The notes under the pieces are model-generated. The model was not told the origin of the DNA, did no database searches, and was given only the letters and a program-made list of their open reading frames with translations. From an uncultured Clostridia bacterium (lineage in GTDB: Bacteria; Bacillota; Clostridia; TANB77; CAG-465), in assembly GCA_949106495.1 (NCBI GenBank), contig CARYZD010000005.1, positions 62,001-126,000 of the forward strand: a stretch of 64,000 nucleotides of DNA, given 5' to 3'. Position 1 is the first letter of the stretch; every line of letters begins with the position of its first letter. A program made the position numbers and the translations under genes. This document shows positions 34,931 through 44,079 of this stretch, one piece after another.

Positions 34931-36853
34931 CTATCTTCCGCCGCCACCACCTCCGCCACCTCCTCCGCCGCCACCGCCGGAGAATCCACCACCACTGCCT
35001 GAGCCTGATGATGTAGCTGAAGCTATACTACTGCTAATTGCACTAGAAAAACTATCGCTAAAGTTTGTATGTGTAGCTATATACATTGAAGAATATCCAT
35101 ATGTCATAAAATAAGTGTCATCTTGTAATTCTGGATATACAATTTTTAATTGTTTTATTACTTTATCCGCCATTCCAAAAGCTGTTGCCATCACTAAATA
35201 TTTCTCCCATAGAACTATTGAAGGTAAATCCTTTTTATCCATCTGAGAAAAATCATTCATAAATTTTTTAAGTCCTTCCCACTTATCTATTTCATCTACG
35301 CCTTTTTGAGTATGTAAATTTAGTTTAGAACTTGCAATAAAAGAAAGTATAATTGCAATTATTGTGCTAACTATATATATAATAACAATTCCTAAAAGTG
35401 CAGGTGTAAATGTCATTGTTTCTTCAAACATTGCAAATGAGAAAACAAATCCAAATATGGCTATAAAAATAGGGAAAAACTCCGAAAGCATAAGCATATT
35501 TTGTCTCTTTACATCACTTTTATTTACATAGTAATTATTGTTAATAAACCTTGTAACTGCTAATTGGACTCTACTAATTAAACTAGTAATTTTACTTGTA
35601 TGTCCACTTATATATGTTTGTAATTCTTTAACTGTTATTGACTCTGTTTTTCTGCTTTTTATCGCCTCTTTAATAAATTCAAAAATATATCTTTCATCAT
35701 CTTTTAAAATTTCTTCTTCTTGAGGATTATCTTTTACAGATATTCTAATTATATCTTTTCCTTTAATATTTTTTTCTACTTCAAATCCAATAAGTTTCTT
35801 TAGATTTAAGTTCATTAAAGTAGCTGAAAATACTTTACCAAAGTCCATTGTAGCTGAACTTGTTGATTTATTAAGAAGTGCTACAGCTTCACCAGGTGTT
35901 GCATCTTCTCTTGGTAATTCTCTAAAATAATCTACATCTATAATAGGTACAATTTTAGGTTCTGCATTAAGAATAATCTTAATTGGTTGTCTAAGCTCAA
36001 TAAATATTAACATTGCACATGCAACTCCAATGCAAAGAATAATCATATTGTTAAACTTTTTTCTGGCTTCTCTTCTTGAATTTGCGTCATTTGCCCAATC
36101 TGTTTCTTCTTCTATTATATCGTTTAATACATCTTTTGAATCCATTCTATTTGAAAACAAAATGCTATCTTTAGGAAATGCAGCTCTAATTTCAACAAAT
36201 TCTCTAGATGGAATATTTTCGAGTAGGAACTCAATTGACGATTCAGATGTAGGATTAATAATACCATTTAATGTATTTGTATGTCCCCATACTTTTATAT
36301 CTTCTTTTTGCAGATTTCCTGGTAAAGATATTGTTCCAGTAATTTTTTCAATAGGAACTTCAAAATTCTTTCCTATAAATTGCCAATAAAGTTCTGCACA
36401 ATCATTATGAATAGCAATAGCATCATTTACTGTATACTTAATTTCATATTCTCTTATTCCAGAAGTTTCATCCATACCAATTCCCCAAGCAATTTCATAT
36501 GTACTATTTTTCATATCAAGAGCATAGAAGAAATTTTTTGGTACATGATATGAATATTGTGTAAATTTCTTAAATTCTACATTATTTGTTAAATCTTTTA
36601 CACTAACATTATCTATATCTGAAAACTTTGTTTTATCTATATCAAAGCTTTTAAACAAAGTATTAGTCTCATCTATTCTTATTCTCCACTTTTCTGTAAC
36701 ATCCATGCTTGCATCTTCATTTATAACAACATTAAAATCTAAGTTATTCATTCTTAGATTTCCAGCATAAACATTATTTAAAGATAGAAATGAAAGTATA
36801 AAATAAATACTAACAAATATGCTAAAAAGTTTTATTTTATTTTTCATATACAT
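34931..36853 (-). CDS. DUF2207 membrane protein with poly-glycine C-terminus
   Basis: This 640-aa protein has a signal peptide (residues 1-30) and a large extracytoplasmic beta-rich DUF2207 domain (about 35-240: NLDFNVVINEDASMDVTEKWRI). A transmembrane helix follows near 270, then a cytoplasmic region with winged-helix-like parts and two more helices near 450-500. The C-terminus is a Ser/Gly tail ending in about 14 consecutive glycines and Arg, standard for this family. Function is unknown. The GC-rich Gly tract creates a false poly-proline frame on the other strand. Confidence 0.87.
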   Translation of the reverse strand: MYMKNKIKLFSIFVSIYFILSFLSLNNVYAGNLRMNNLDFNVVINEDASMDVTEKWRIRIDETNTLFKSFDIDKTKFSDIDNVSVKDLTNNVEFKKFTQYSYHVPKNFFYALDMKNSTYEIAWGIGMDETSGIREYEIKYTVNDAIAIHNDCAELYWQFIGKNFEVPIEKITGTISLPGNLQKEDIKVWGHTNTLNGIINPTSESSIEFLLENIPSREFVEIRAAFPKDSILFSNRMDSKDVLNDIIEEETDWANDANSRREARKKFNNMIILCIGVACAMLIFIELRQPIKIILNAEPKIVPIIDVDYFRELPREDATPGEAVALLNKSTSSATMDFGKVFSATLMNLNLKKLIGFEVEKNIKGKDIIRISVKDNPQEEEILKDDERYIFEFIKEAIKSRKTESITVKELQTYISGHTSKITSLISRVQLAVTRFINNNYYVNKSDVKRQNMLMLSEFFPIFIAIFGFVFSFAMFEETMTFTPALLGIVIIYIVSTIIAIILSFIASSKLNLHTQKGVDEIDKWEGLKKFMNDFSQMDKKDLPSIVLWEKYLVMATAFGMADKVIKQLKIVYPELQDDTYFMTYGYSSMYIATHTNFSDSFSSAISSSIASATSSGSGSGGGFSGGGGGGGGGGGGGGR

Positions 36854-36897
36854 CCTCCTATATTAATATTATAATACTTTAAAAAAAATATTTAAAG

Positions 36898-39282
36898 TTA
36901 AATTATAACTTCTCCATTATCACCATTTATAACTACATTTTCTCCTGTTCTAATAAGTTCTGTTACATTTTCTATTCCTACTACACATGGAATTCTATTT
37001 TCTCTTGCATTTATTGCAAAATGGCAAAGCATTCCACCAGTTTCAGTAATAATTCCTGATATGTGAGATAAATTAATACTATTAAACATCTCACTATCTA
37101 TATACTTTGTAACTATTACATCTGATTTTTTTATATTTTTTAAATCATCTTTTGATTTTATAACACAAGCTCTTGCACTTACTTTTCCAAAACTAACACC
37201 TATACCTTTTAAATTATTTCTATAATCTATTTGTATTTGATGTTTTATACATGGAAAAATATCTGTTTGAGGTTTATAATTTCTAAAGGAATTGTAATAT
37301 AATTTATTTTTATTTACAATTGATTTCATTTTTTCTAATTTATCTATATTTAATATATCTTTATATTCTATATAAAATATATCGTTTTCATTTTCAATTA
37401 TATATTTTCCTTTATATGCTGCTCCAACCTCTAACAAACTTTTTCTAAGTTTAGCTCTACATATTAACTCTAAATCTTTTAATGCGTATTCATCTTTTTT
37501 AAGACCTCTTACATGTTCTATATGTTTAATACTAGATTTATATTGTGTTGATTTCAAGTTTTCTTTTAATTTCTCTAATACACTTTCGTATATTTTATTT
37601 TCCTCTTTTAAAGTATATAGCATATTATAGTTGTCATCCATATCTAATATATCTCTATACATTTTTATTACCTTTAAAATCTCTTCTTCATATGTATTAC
37701 TAATAATATCTGTTTCATTAAATGAATGATATCCATATAAATCTATAAAGTCTGTTAAAAATAATTTTATTTTTTCATTATATTTATCTTTTCTAAATAA
37801 ATAATATATTTCTGCATCAAGATTCTCATCAAAAAATTTCATTTTTTCTTTATCATCTTTTATTTTTCTTGATGTATCCCACATATGTAAGTATGGTGAA
37901 TTCTTATATTTATTATCTATAGCTAAAAGTAAACTTTCTATTTCTGTTCTACTTAATATTTTTCCAAATCTTTGATTTAAATTTATTTTATATGATAATG
38001 TAATTAATTGCTGTAATACATGTGAACCTTTTATTTCTATATATAAATCAATTAGCTTTTCAGTTCTTTCTTTCAAATCTTGAATTGATTCTACTTCACT
38101 TAAAATTTTTAGTTTATTGTCTCTATATTCTTGAGCATTAATTACTTTCTTCTTTAATTTATCTAAAAATATATTTTTATTAAAAATATTAAGTTTACTA
38201 TTTTTCTCTTCTAAATTTTCTTTTCCATTATCTAAATAGTCTATTCTTACTTTTAAAGTTTCATCTATATACCTTTCTACATATCCTGGTATATTTTCTA
38301 ATATATTTTTTAAAAATGTTAAATTATAATAATATCTTGAAAATTTTGATACCATTATAGGTTTTAATATATCATTGTCTGTAAAATTTTTTAAATTTCT
38401 ACCAAATTCAATTTGAATATTTGTGTATATATCTTTATATAGTGATAACATAAATGGTGATAAAGATTCAAAGCCATCAAACCCTATATTATATCTATAA
38501 TATACATTTTTATATTCTACTTTAGTAATTCTTCTAATTTGAAAAATATATAATTTTGAATCATATACTCCAAATTCTAAGTCAATTGGAAATCCTAGTT
38601 CTTGCTGCAAAGTTAAAGATATATTTATAATTCTTCTAATAGATGTCTCTCCAAGTAAATTAATTTTGGGCTCTTCAATATATTTTTCTTCTTTCCAGTC
38701 ATAAACTAATCTTTCTGGAATTATATTTCCATTTACTACTTCTCCTGCACCTCTTGAAAACTCAATTACAATTTCCGTATCATTTCCATTAGTAGGATTT
38801 ACTGTAAATAAAATCCCACTAACATTACTTTCAATCATTTCTTGAACAATTACGTTCATTTCCACTTTACTTATATCTATATTTTTTCTTTTATAATATT
38901 TTAAATTTTCTTCACTAAATGCAGATAAAAAGCACTCTTTTATTTTATCTTTTAGACCTTCTTTATTATGAGCTACATTTAAATATGTATTGTATCTTCC
39001 AGCTGAAGTATATATATCATTATCTTCAATACTTGCACTACTTCTTACAACAAACATTTTATCTTGTGATATTAATTCAAATATTCTATCTATTATTTCA
39101 TCTGGAATTTGTAATTTATCTATTGTATCAAAATTTAAATTTTGTTCTTTTACTATTTTTTTAAACTCTTCAAAATCGATTACAATTCCTAAAGGTATAT
39201 TATATCCTTTAGCTTTTAACAAAGACAAAAACATTGCTTTATTTCCACAGTTATTTATTACATTTTCTCCAAGCTTATACAT
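36898..39282 (-). CDS. PEP-synthase-like phosphotransferase (PEP/pyruvate-binding plus PEP-utilising domains)
   Basis: This 794-aa soluble protein has an N-terminal ATP-grasp/pyruvate-binding domain (about 1-245: GNKAMFLSLLKAKG, VRSSASIEDND, VQEMIESNVSGILFTVNP) and a long helical middle. At the C-terminus is the mobile phospho-His domain with TETGGMLCHFAINARENRIPC (His near 750). This order (ATP-binding, linker, His domain) without a C-terminal PEP barrel resembles rifampicin phosphotransferase and related enzymes rather than true PEP synthase. The acceptor substrate is unknown, and resistance should not be assumed. Confidence 0.85.
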   Translation of the reverse strand: MYKLGENVINNCGNKAMFLSLLKAKGYNIPLGIVIDFEEFKKIVKEQNLNFDTIDKLQIPDEIIDRIFELISQDKMFVVRSSASIEDNDIYTSAGRYNTYLNVAHNKEGLKDKIKECFLSAFSEENLKYYKRKNIDISKVEMNVIVQEMIESNVSGILFTVNPTNGNDTEIVIEFSRGAGEVVNGNIIPERLVYDWKEEKYIEEPKINLLGETSIRRIINISLTLQQELGFPIDLEFGVYDSKLYIFQIRRITKVEYKNVYYRYNIGFDGFESLSPFMLSLYKDIYTNIQIEFGRNLKNFTDNDILKPIMVSKFSRYYYNLTFLKNILENIPGYVERYIDETLKVRIDYLDNGKENLEEKNSKLNIFNKNIFLDKLKKKVINAQEYRDNKLKILSEVESIQDLKERTEKLIDLYIEIKGSHVLQQLITLSYKINLNQRFGKILSRTEIESLLLAIDNKYKNSPYLHMWDTSRKIKDDKEKMKFFDENLDAEIYYLFRKDKYNEKIKLFLTDFIDLYGYHSFNETDIISNTYEEEILKVIKMYRDILDMDDNYNMLYTLKEENKIYESVLEKLKENLKSTQYKSSIKHIEHVRGLKKDEYALKDLELICRAKLRKSLLEVGAAYKGKYIIENENDIFYIEYKDILNIDKLEKMKSIVNKNKLYYNSFRNYKPQTDIFPCIKHQIQIDYRNNLKGIGVSFGKVSARACVIKSKDDLKNIKKSDVIVTKYIDSEMFNSINLSHISGIITETGGMLCHFAINARENRIPCVVGIENVTELIRTGENVVINGDNGEVII

Positions 39283-39383
39283 ATTATCATCTCCATTTTT
39301 TTCTGCTTTCGATTATTTAGAAATATTTTGTCCATTTTTCCTATATTCTATCACATTATGCTTGTTATAACAAGAAAAAAAGT

Positions 39384-39418
39384 AAAAAAATATAAGGATG
39401 AAAAATCATCCTTATATT
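39384..39418 (-). terminator. terminator of the 39412-40005 gene
   Basis: ATATAAGGATG/CATCCTTATAT hairpin followed by T7 on the minus strand, overlapping the stop codon. Confidence 0.88.
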
Positions 39419-40005
39419 GCATATTGTTCAATAGAATTATTTAAAATATGAATACCTCTTTGTTCAAATTCTGCAATTCTACCATCTACAAAATTTTGTG
39501 CATATTCATTTACTACTCCATATGGTTTTTTATTACTATATGAACTCATTTGATATATTCTTTTATATATTGCATTTACTGTTTCTTTATCGTTTTGACT
39601 TTCTGCTCTATATAATTTATTAAATTCCTTATTAATTAAAGTTCTATCAACAAAACTTTTAAAATATTTATTAACTTGACTATTTCCTGTATATCCTGCT
39701 TTTTCCATAGCTTCATCAGATAATAATTGTAATCTAGCTTCATCTTTTCTTTGTTTTGCCTCTTTAACCTTTTTATTATGCTCATCATATATTAATTTAT
39801 CTAAATAATCTCTTACATATGGATTATATTTATTTTCATCAAAATTATCTGTATAGCCAGCTATTTCCCTTATTGTATCATTTCCAAGACATACACTTGC
39901 TATTTCCGAAGTATCTGCATTCATACTAACTTCTCTTATTGCACCAATTACTGCTTTTGATTCTATTAATTTTTCTTCATCTATTACTACTTTTTTATTC
40001 CACAT
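39412..40005 (-). CDS. soluble repeat protein of unknown function
   Basis: This 197-aa charged, helical protein has no signal or membrane segment. I do not recognise a family. Three internal units end similarly: AGYTDNFDENKYNPYVRDYLDKLIYDE (about 49-75), AGYTGNSQVNKYFKSFVDRTLINKEF and the degenerate KPYGVVNEYAQNFVDGRIAEFE. The shared pattern is Y-x-(T/V)-x-N, about ten residues, then (F/Y)-V/L-D-x-x-(I/L). It is a single gene with its own terminator, next to the germinant receptor operon. Confidence 0.7.
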   Translation of the reverse strand: MWNKKVVIDEEKLIESKAVIGAIREVSMNADTSEIASVCLGNDTIREIAGYTDNFDENKYNPYVRDYLDKLIYDEHNKKVKEAKQRKDEARLQLLSDEAMEKAGYTGNSQVNKYFKSFVDRTLINKEFNKLYRAESQNDKETVNAIYKRIYQMSSYSNKKPYGVVNEYAQNFVDGRIAEFEQRGIHILNNSIEQYAI

Positions 40006-40089
40006 TTAAACTACATCCTCCATATATTTATTATTAAAAATCTAGTTTATTATATAAACAGCACATTTTTTATTATACCACTTTTAGAG

Positions 40090-41214
40090 CTATTTTGCAA
40101 TATATTTGCTTGTTTTTTTGTCCTTTTTAGCAGAAATAATTAATTTTGTAAATATAAATAATATAGGTAACATTATGCCAATTAGTATTACATAATATAT
40201 ATACTTACCAATTATAGAAGCAAATGAAATTCCTTCAAGGAAAACATATGATGTAACTATTACTAAAATTACTGATATAATAACTGAATACCACTTTTTT
40301 ATTTTCCAATTCGGTAAAAAATTTATCATATAGTAAAATAAAAACGAAAGAAATGATATTGAGTTAAAATAAAAATTTAGTGCAAGTATATTCTCTACTC
40401 TCTCTAAAATATTAAATAAAGTAAATTGTTTTAGTGCTATATATTCTGGAAATCTAAATACATTAATAAAATCTTTTCCAAGTATTAATATAGTCATAAG
40501 TATTATAACAATTTGTAAAATATTAGTAAGTACTACTGTTCTATTCATAACAGACATAGTCTTATCTTTTTCTGTTCCTATTATATTCTTTTTAGATGTA
40601 ATAAGTAACATCATATATGGAACAATACTTAAAGTTACATATATAAAAATAGATTTTAACATACAAGTTTTTCCAAAACAATTTATAGGTTCAATATATT
40701 TAATATCTATTTTTGAAAACAATCCACAAATGTCTATAGCTATTAACATTAGGTTTATATATGAAAATATCTGATTAACACGTACAATTTCCGAAAGACT
40801 TTTTGAACTTATATATATAATAGTAATCAAAATTATAGCTTTAATAAAATTCTCATTTGTATCAGGCAAATACTCAACATTTAAAAAGTTAGATAAATTA
40901 AATAAAACAATTGTAGCAATAACAAAAAAACTAATAAAAAACAATAAATTAATAAAAGTTCCAAATCCCTTACCAAATAATTTTCTTGTTAAACTATATA
41001 TATCATTTTCAGTATTATGAAAATAAATATATCTAAATATAAAAAACACACCAATTGATATTATTGAACCTATAATTGCAGCAACATATGAATCATTTCC
41101 TGTTACATTAAACATAAAATATGTTCCCATACCAAAAAACATTGCTAAAAAGGAAGATAAAAATACAAAAGCAACACCTACACTACAAATTTGTTTTGAC
41201 TCTTTCTCTACCAT
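40090..41214 (-). CDS. gerAB: spore germination permease GerAB-like
   Basis: This 374-aa protein has about ten transmembrane helices in the amino-acid permease (APC) fold, matching the GerAB/GerKB family (ISIGVFFIFRYIYFHNTENDIYSLTRKLFGK). It is the B subunit of a germinant receptor in the inner spore membrane and likely binds the germinant. It overlaps the end of the GerAC gene by 7 bp and is the third gene of the A-C-B operon. Confidence 0.92.
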   Translation of the reverse strand: MVEKESKQICSVGVAFVFLSSFLAMFFGMGTYFMFNVTGNDSYVAAIIGSIISIGVFFIFRYIYFHNTENDIYSLTRKLFGKGFGTFINLLFFISFFVIATIVLFNLSNFLNVEYLPDTNENFIKAIILITIIYISSKSLSEIVRVNQIFSYINLMLIAIDICGLFSKIDIKYIEPINCFGKTCMLKSIFIYVTLSIVPYMMLLITSKKNIIGTEKDKTMSVMNRTVVLTNILQIVIILMTILILGKDFINVFRFPEYIALKQFTLFNILERVENILALNFYFNSISFLSFLFYYMINFLPNWKIKKWYSVIISVILVIVTSYVFLEGISFASIIGKYIYYVILIGIMLPILFIFTKLIISAKKDKKTSKYIAK

Positions 41215-42281
41215 ACTTTCTTTACTCCTCCTTGATTAACAATTTTTACTTTTGTTTTAATATTTAAATTTAAATTATTTAAATAATCTGGGTTTTCATA
41301 TAATTTACTCTTCTTTCTATACAATAAATTTCCTAAACTTAATATGTCTACTTTATATTCATCTTTTATTTTTACAAAAAATTCATTAACTCTTTTATTC
41401 ATTTCTTCTTCTAATTTATTTTGTATATTCTCAATTGCCTCTTTATCATTAAACCTTATATTTTTACCAGTCTGTGTAATGTTAGCATTTATATCTAACT
41501 TTAAATTTATACAGCTCTCATCATTTTTATCTATAGAATACTTAGCTTTTGAAGATGTAACTTCTGCCACTACTAAATCATCATCTTTATCCATTGAAAT
41601 GATAAAATATTGTGTTTCATTTATTAGCATATTATATAATACACTTTCTTTATCTGTAAGATATCCCTTCATATTCCATTTATCAAAATACGCCATATCT
41701 GATGTAGTAATTTTATCATCTTTAACTAAAATAGAATTTACTGTTACTTGTGTACCATCTTCAATTATTCCTCTTAAAATATCATTTAATGTTTTTAAAT
41801 TTGCATCACCTTTATACTTTTGAGTAGATTGCAAGAATGATACCATGTCTATTTCTTCTTCATTTATCACATTTATTACTTCCTCTGCAGAAGAGCCATT
41901 GGCTACAAATAGATAAAAAGAATTACTTCCTTCATTATCTCTTATAAAAAAATCCAAAGCGTTTTCTAAATGTTCCTTTGCAATTTCTTCAGATATTACA
42001 AGAGTCTCAAGATGAGCAATATACAATTTTTTAGGTGAAATATCTACCATATTTCTTGCTGCTTCTTGAACAGAATTACCTTTTGATGTATATACATCTC
42101 CCCCATTTAATTTTTCTTTATCTGATGTATCTGTTACAATTGCTGTAAATACTATTTCACCTTCTTCTGAAATATCTATCCCTATAGATTTAACAATTGC
42201 TAAATCTGTAAGTTCTCTTACTCCTTTTAGCCCGTTAAAAAATATAACTACTACTAGTAAAACTACTATATATTTTCTCAT
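41208..42281 (-). CDS. gerAC: spore germination lipoprotein-type subunit GerAC-like
   Basis: This 357-aa protein starts with a hydrophobic signal segment (MRKYIVVLLVVVIFFNG) and LKGVRELTDLAIVKSIGID, the conserved opening of Ger(x)C proteins. The usual lipobox reads C-W-D/N-x-x-E-L; here the position equivalent to Cys is Gly (FFNGLKGVRELTDL), so lipidation appears to be missing. The rest follows the three-domain GerC fold. It sits between gerAA (2 bp) and gerAB (overlap). Confidence 0.9.
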   Translation of the reverse strand: MRKYIVVLLVVVIFFNGLKGVRELTDLAIVKSIGIDISEEGEIVFTAIVTDTSDKEKLNGGDVYTSKGNSVQEAARNMVDISPKKLYIAHLETLVISEEIAKEHLENALDFFIRDNEGSNSFYLFVANGSSAEEVINVINEEEIDMVSFLQSTQKYKGDANLKTLNDILRGIIEDGTQVTVNSILVKDDKITTSDMAYFDKWNMKGYLTDKESVLYNMLINETQYFIISMDKDDDLVVAEVTSSKAKYSIDKNDESCINLKLDINANITQTGKNIRFNDKEAIENIQNKLEEEMNKRVNEFFVKIKDEYKVDILSLGNLLYRKKSKLYENPDYLNNLNLNIKTKVKIVNQGGVKKVW

Positions 42282-42283
42282 AA

Positions 42284-43801
42284 CTATCTCCTACTTTTTG
42301 TTAAATTATTAGTAAGTATCTTCTGTCTTCTATTATCATTTGGAATAGGTATTCTTGTAATTAAATTTCTCTTTATTTCAGCTATATTTAAAGGTGCAAC
42401 AGGATATGTAAATGCCTTTGTATAACTGTTTGTAGACGATAAACTTGTTACAAAGAATATTGATGCAATAGCAATTCCAACTAAACCACAAAGACTTGCA
42501 AGTAACATATATATTATTCTCCATTTTCTTAGTCCATTTACTACATTAATATCTGAAAATGTAAGTCCAGAAATCATTGTAAGTGCTACTACTATTATCA
42601 TAATTGGTGAAACAATACCAGCACTTACTGCTGCATCTCCAAGTATTAATGCTCCAACAATAGATAAAGTATTTCCTGACATTTTATTTGACCTTAAATC
42701 ACTCTCTCTTAAAATCTCAAATGCAAAAATCATAAGACCTGCTTCTACAAATGCAGGAAAAGGTACACCTTCTCTTTGAGATGAAAATGCAACTAATAAA
42801 TCTGTTGGTATACTTTCTTGGTCAAAAGTTATTAATGCTAAATATAATGATGGAACCATTATTGTAAGTATTAAACATACATATCTTACTATTTTAGTAA
42901 TAGTAACATTTTTAGATTTTTGATACATATCATCAATATTATTAATAAAATCTTCAAAAAATGCAGGTAATACTAAAACAAAAGGACTATTATCTACAAG
43001 AACAGCAATTCTTCCTTGAAGTAAATAGTATGAAACTATATCTGGTCTTTCTGTATTTATTGATACAGGAAAATCCGCCTCATTTTTTTCCTCTATATAT
43101 TCTTGAATATAATTAATATCTAAAATTCCATCAATAATAATTTTATTTAATTTTTCTTCTACTAAATTTACTAATTCTTTTTTAGCAATACTTGAAACAT
43201 ACATAACACCTACTTTTGTCTTTGTTTTAGTTCCGATTTCATTTTCTTTATATACTAAATCTTCTGTTTTAATTCTATTTCTTATTAATCCTACATTTGT
43301 CATTATATTTTCTATAAAAGAATCTTTTGCTCCTCTTACAGAATTTTCATTTGAAGGCTCAGTTATACCTCTTGTTAGTGGCGCTTTTGCTTCAACTGCA
43401 TATATTGCCTCTTCCATAATAATTAAAACAAAACCAGATAAAAGGTATGTAAATATATTATCTTTTTCTTTATCTACTTTTTTTATTTTATTTATAGCAA
43501 GACTATTTTCTAGTTCTATTTTAGAATTAGTTTTAGATTTTTCTATATTAAGTTTTTCTTGAATTCTATCTTTTAATTTATTACTTTCATTTGAATCTGA
43601 TTTACTACCTTGAGAATCACCTTCATAATCTGTTATAGTTTCCACAATACTTCTAATAACAAAGTTTGATACTAAATCTGAAGCTACTAAAGCATCATTA
43701 AATATAATCCATAAATCATTATTTTTTATATTCATTTTTCTAAAATATACATCATCTAAGTTTTTACATTTACTTTTTATATATTCTACTAAATCATTCA
43801 T
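42284..43801 (-). CDS. gerAA: spore germination subunit GerAA-like
   Basis: This 505-aa A subunit has an N-terminal soluble region (about 1-285) with GRIAVLVDNSPFVLVLPAFFEDF and four to five C-terminal transmembrane helices containing PFPAFVEAGLMIFAFEILRESDLR, both hallmarks of the family. The A-C-B subunits assemble in the inner spore membrane and trigger ion release on germinant binding. The first gene of the operon, starting at ATG 43801 after an AGGAGA site. It is direct evidence that the organism makes endospores. Confidence 0.94.
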   Translation of the reverse strand: MNDLVEYIKSKCKNLDDVYFRKMNIKNNDLWIIFNDALVASDLVSNFVIRSIVETITDYEGDSQGSKSDSNESNKLKDRIQEKLNIEKSKTNSKIELENSLAINKIKKVDKEKDNIFTYLLSGFVLIIMEEAIYAVEAKAPLTRGITEPSNENSVRGAKDSFIENIMTNVGLIRNRIKTEDLVYKENEIGTKTKTKVGVMYVSSIAKKELVNLVEEKLNKIIIDGILDINYIQEYIEEKNEADFPVSINTERPDIVSYYLLQGRIAVLVDNSPFVLVLPAFFEDFINNIDDMYQKSKNVTITKIVRYVCLILTIMVPSLYLALITFDQESIPTDLLVAFSSQREGVPFPAFVEAGLMIFAFEILRESDLRSNKMSGNTLSIVGALILGDAAVSAGIVSPIMIIVVALTMISGLTFSDINVVNGLRKWRIIYMLLASLCGLVGIAIASIFFVTSLSSTNSYTKAFTYPVAPLNIAEIKRNLITRIPIPNDNRRQKILTNNLTKSRR

Positions 43802-43922
43802 AACTATATTTTCTCCTATTATAGTTATGTTTCAAATTATTCAAAAATATACAAAATAATAAAATGAAATAAATAATACAAATAAAACAAGAAAAAACAA
43901 TAATAAAACAAAAAGAAAATAA

Positions 43923-43964
43923 AGAAAAAAATATCTCTCCATGATTTAAAATCATAGAGAGATT
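43923..43964 (-). terminator. terminator of the dockerin protein gene
   Basis: ATCTCTC-ATGATTT/AAATCAT-GAGAGAT hairpin with one mismatch followed by T7 on the minus strand. It lies about 120 bp past the stop codon. The rest of 43802-44079 holds nothing else that I recognise. Confidence 0.82.
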
Positions 43965-44079
43965 ATTAATATTTTAATGTAATTTCCAAGTATTTAAGGA
44001 AGGTTACAATACTTGAAAAAACTATAATTTTTTCTTTAGTTTTAATTTTAAGTTTTAGCTTTATTTACCTTTTTAATAA

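Noticed and set aside
34914..35114. Plus-strand poly-proline ORF
   Set aside because: It is the antisense of the poly-glycine C-terminus of the DUF2207 gene.
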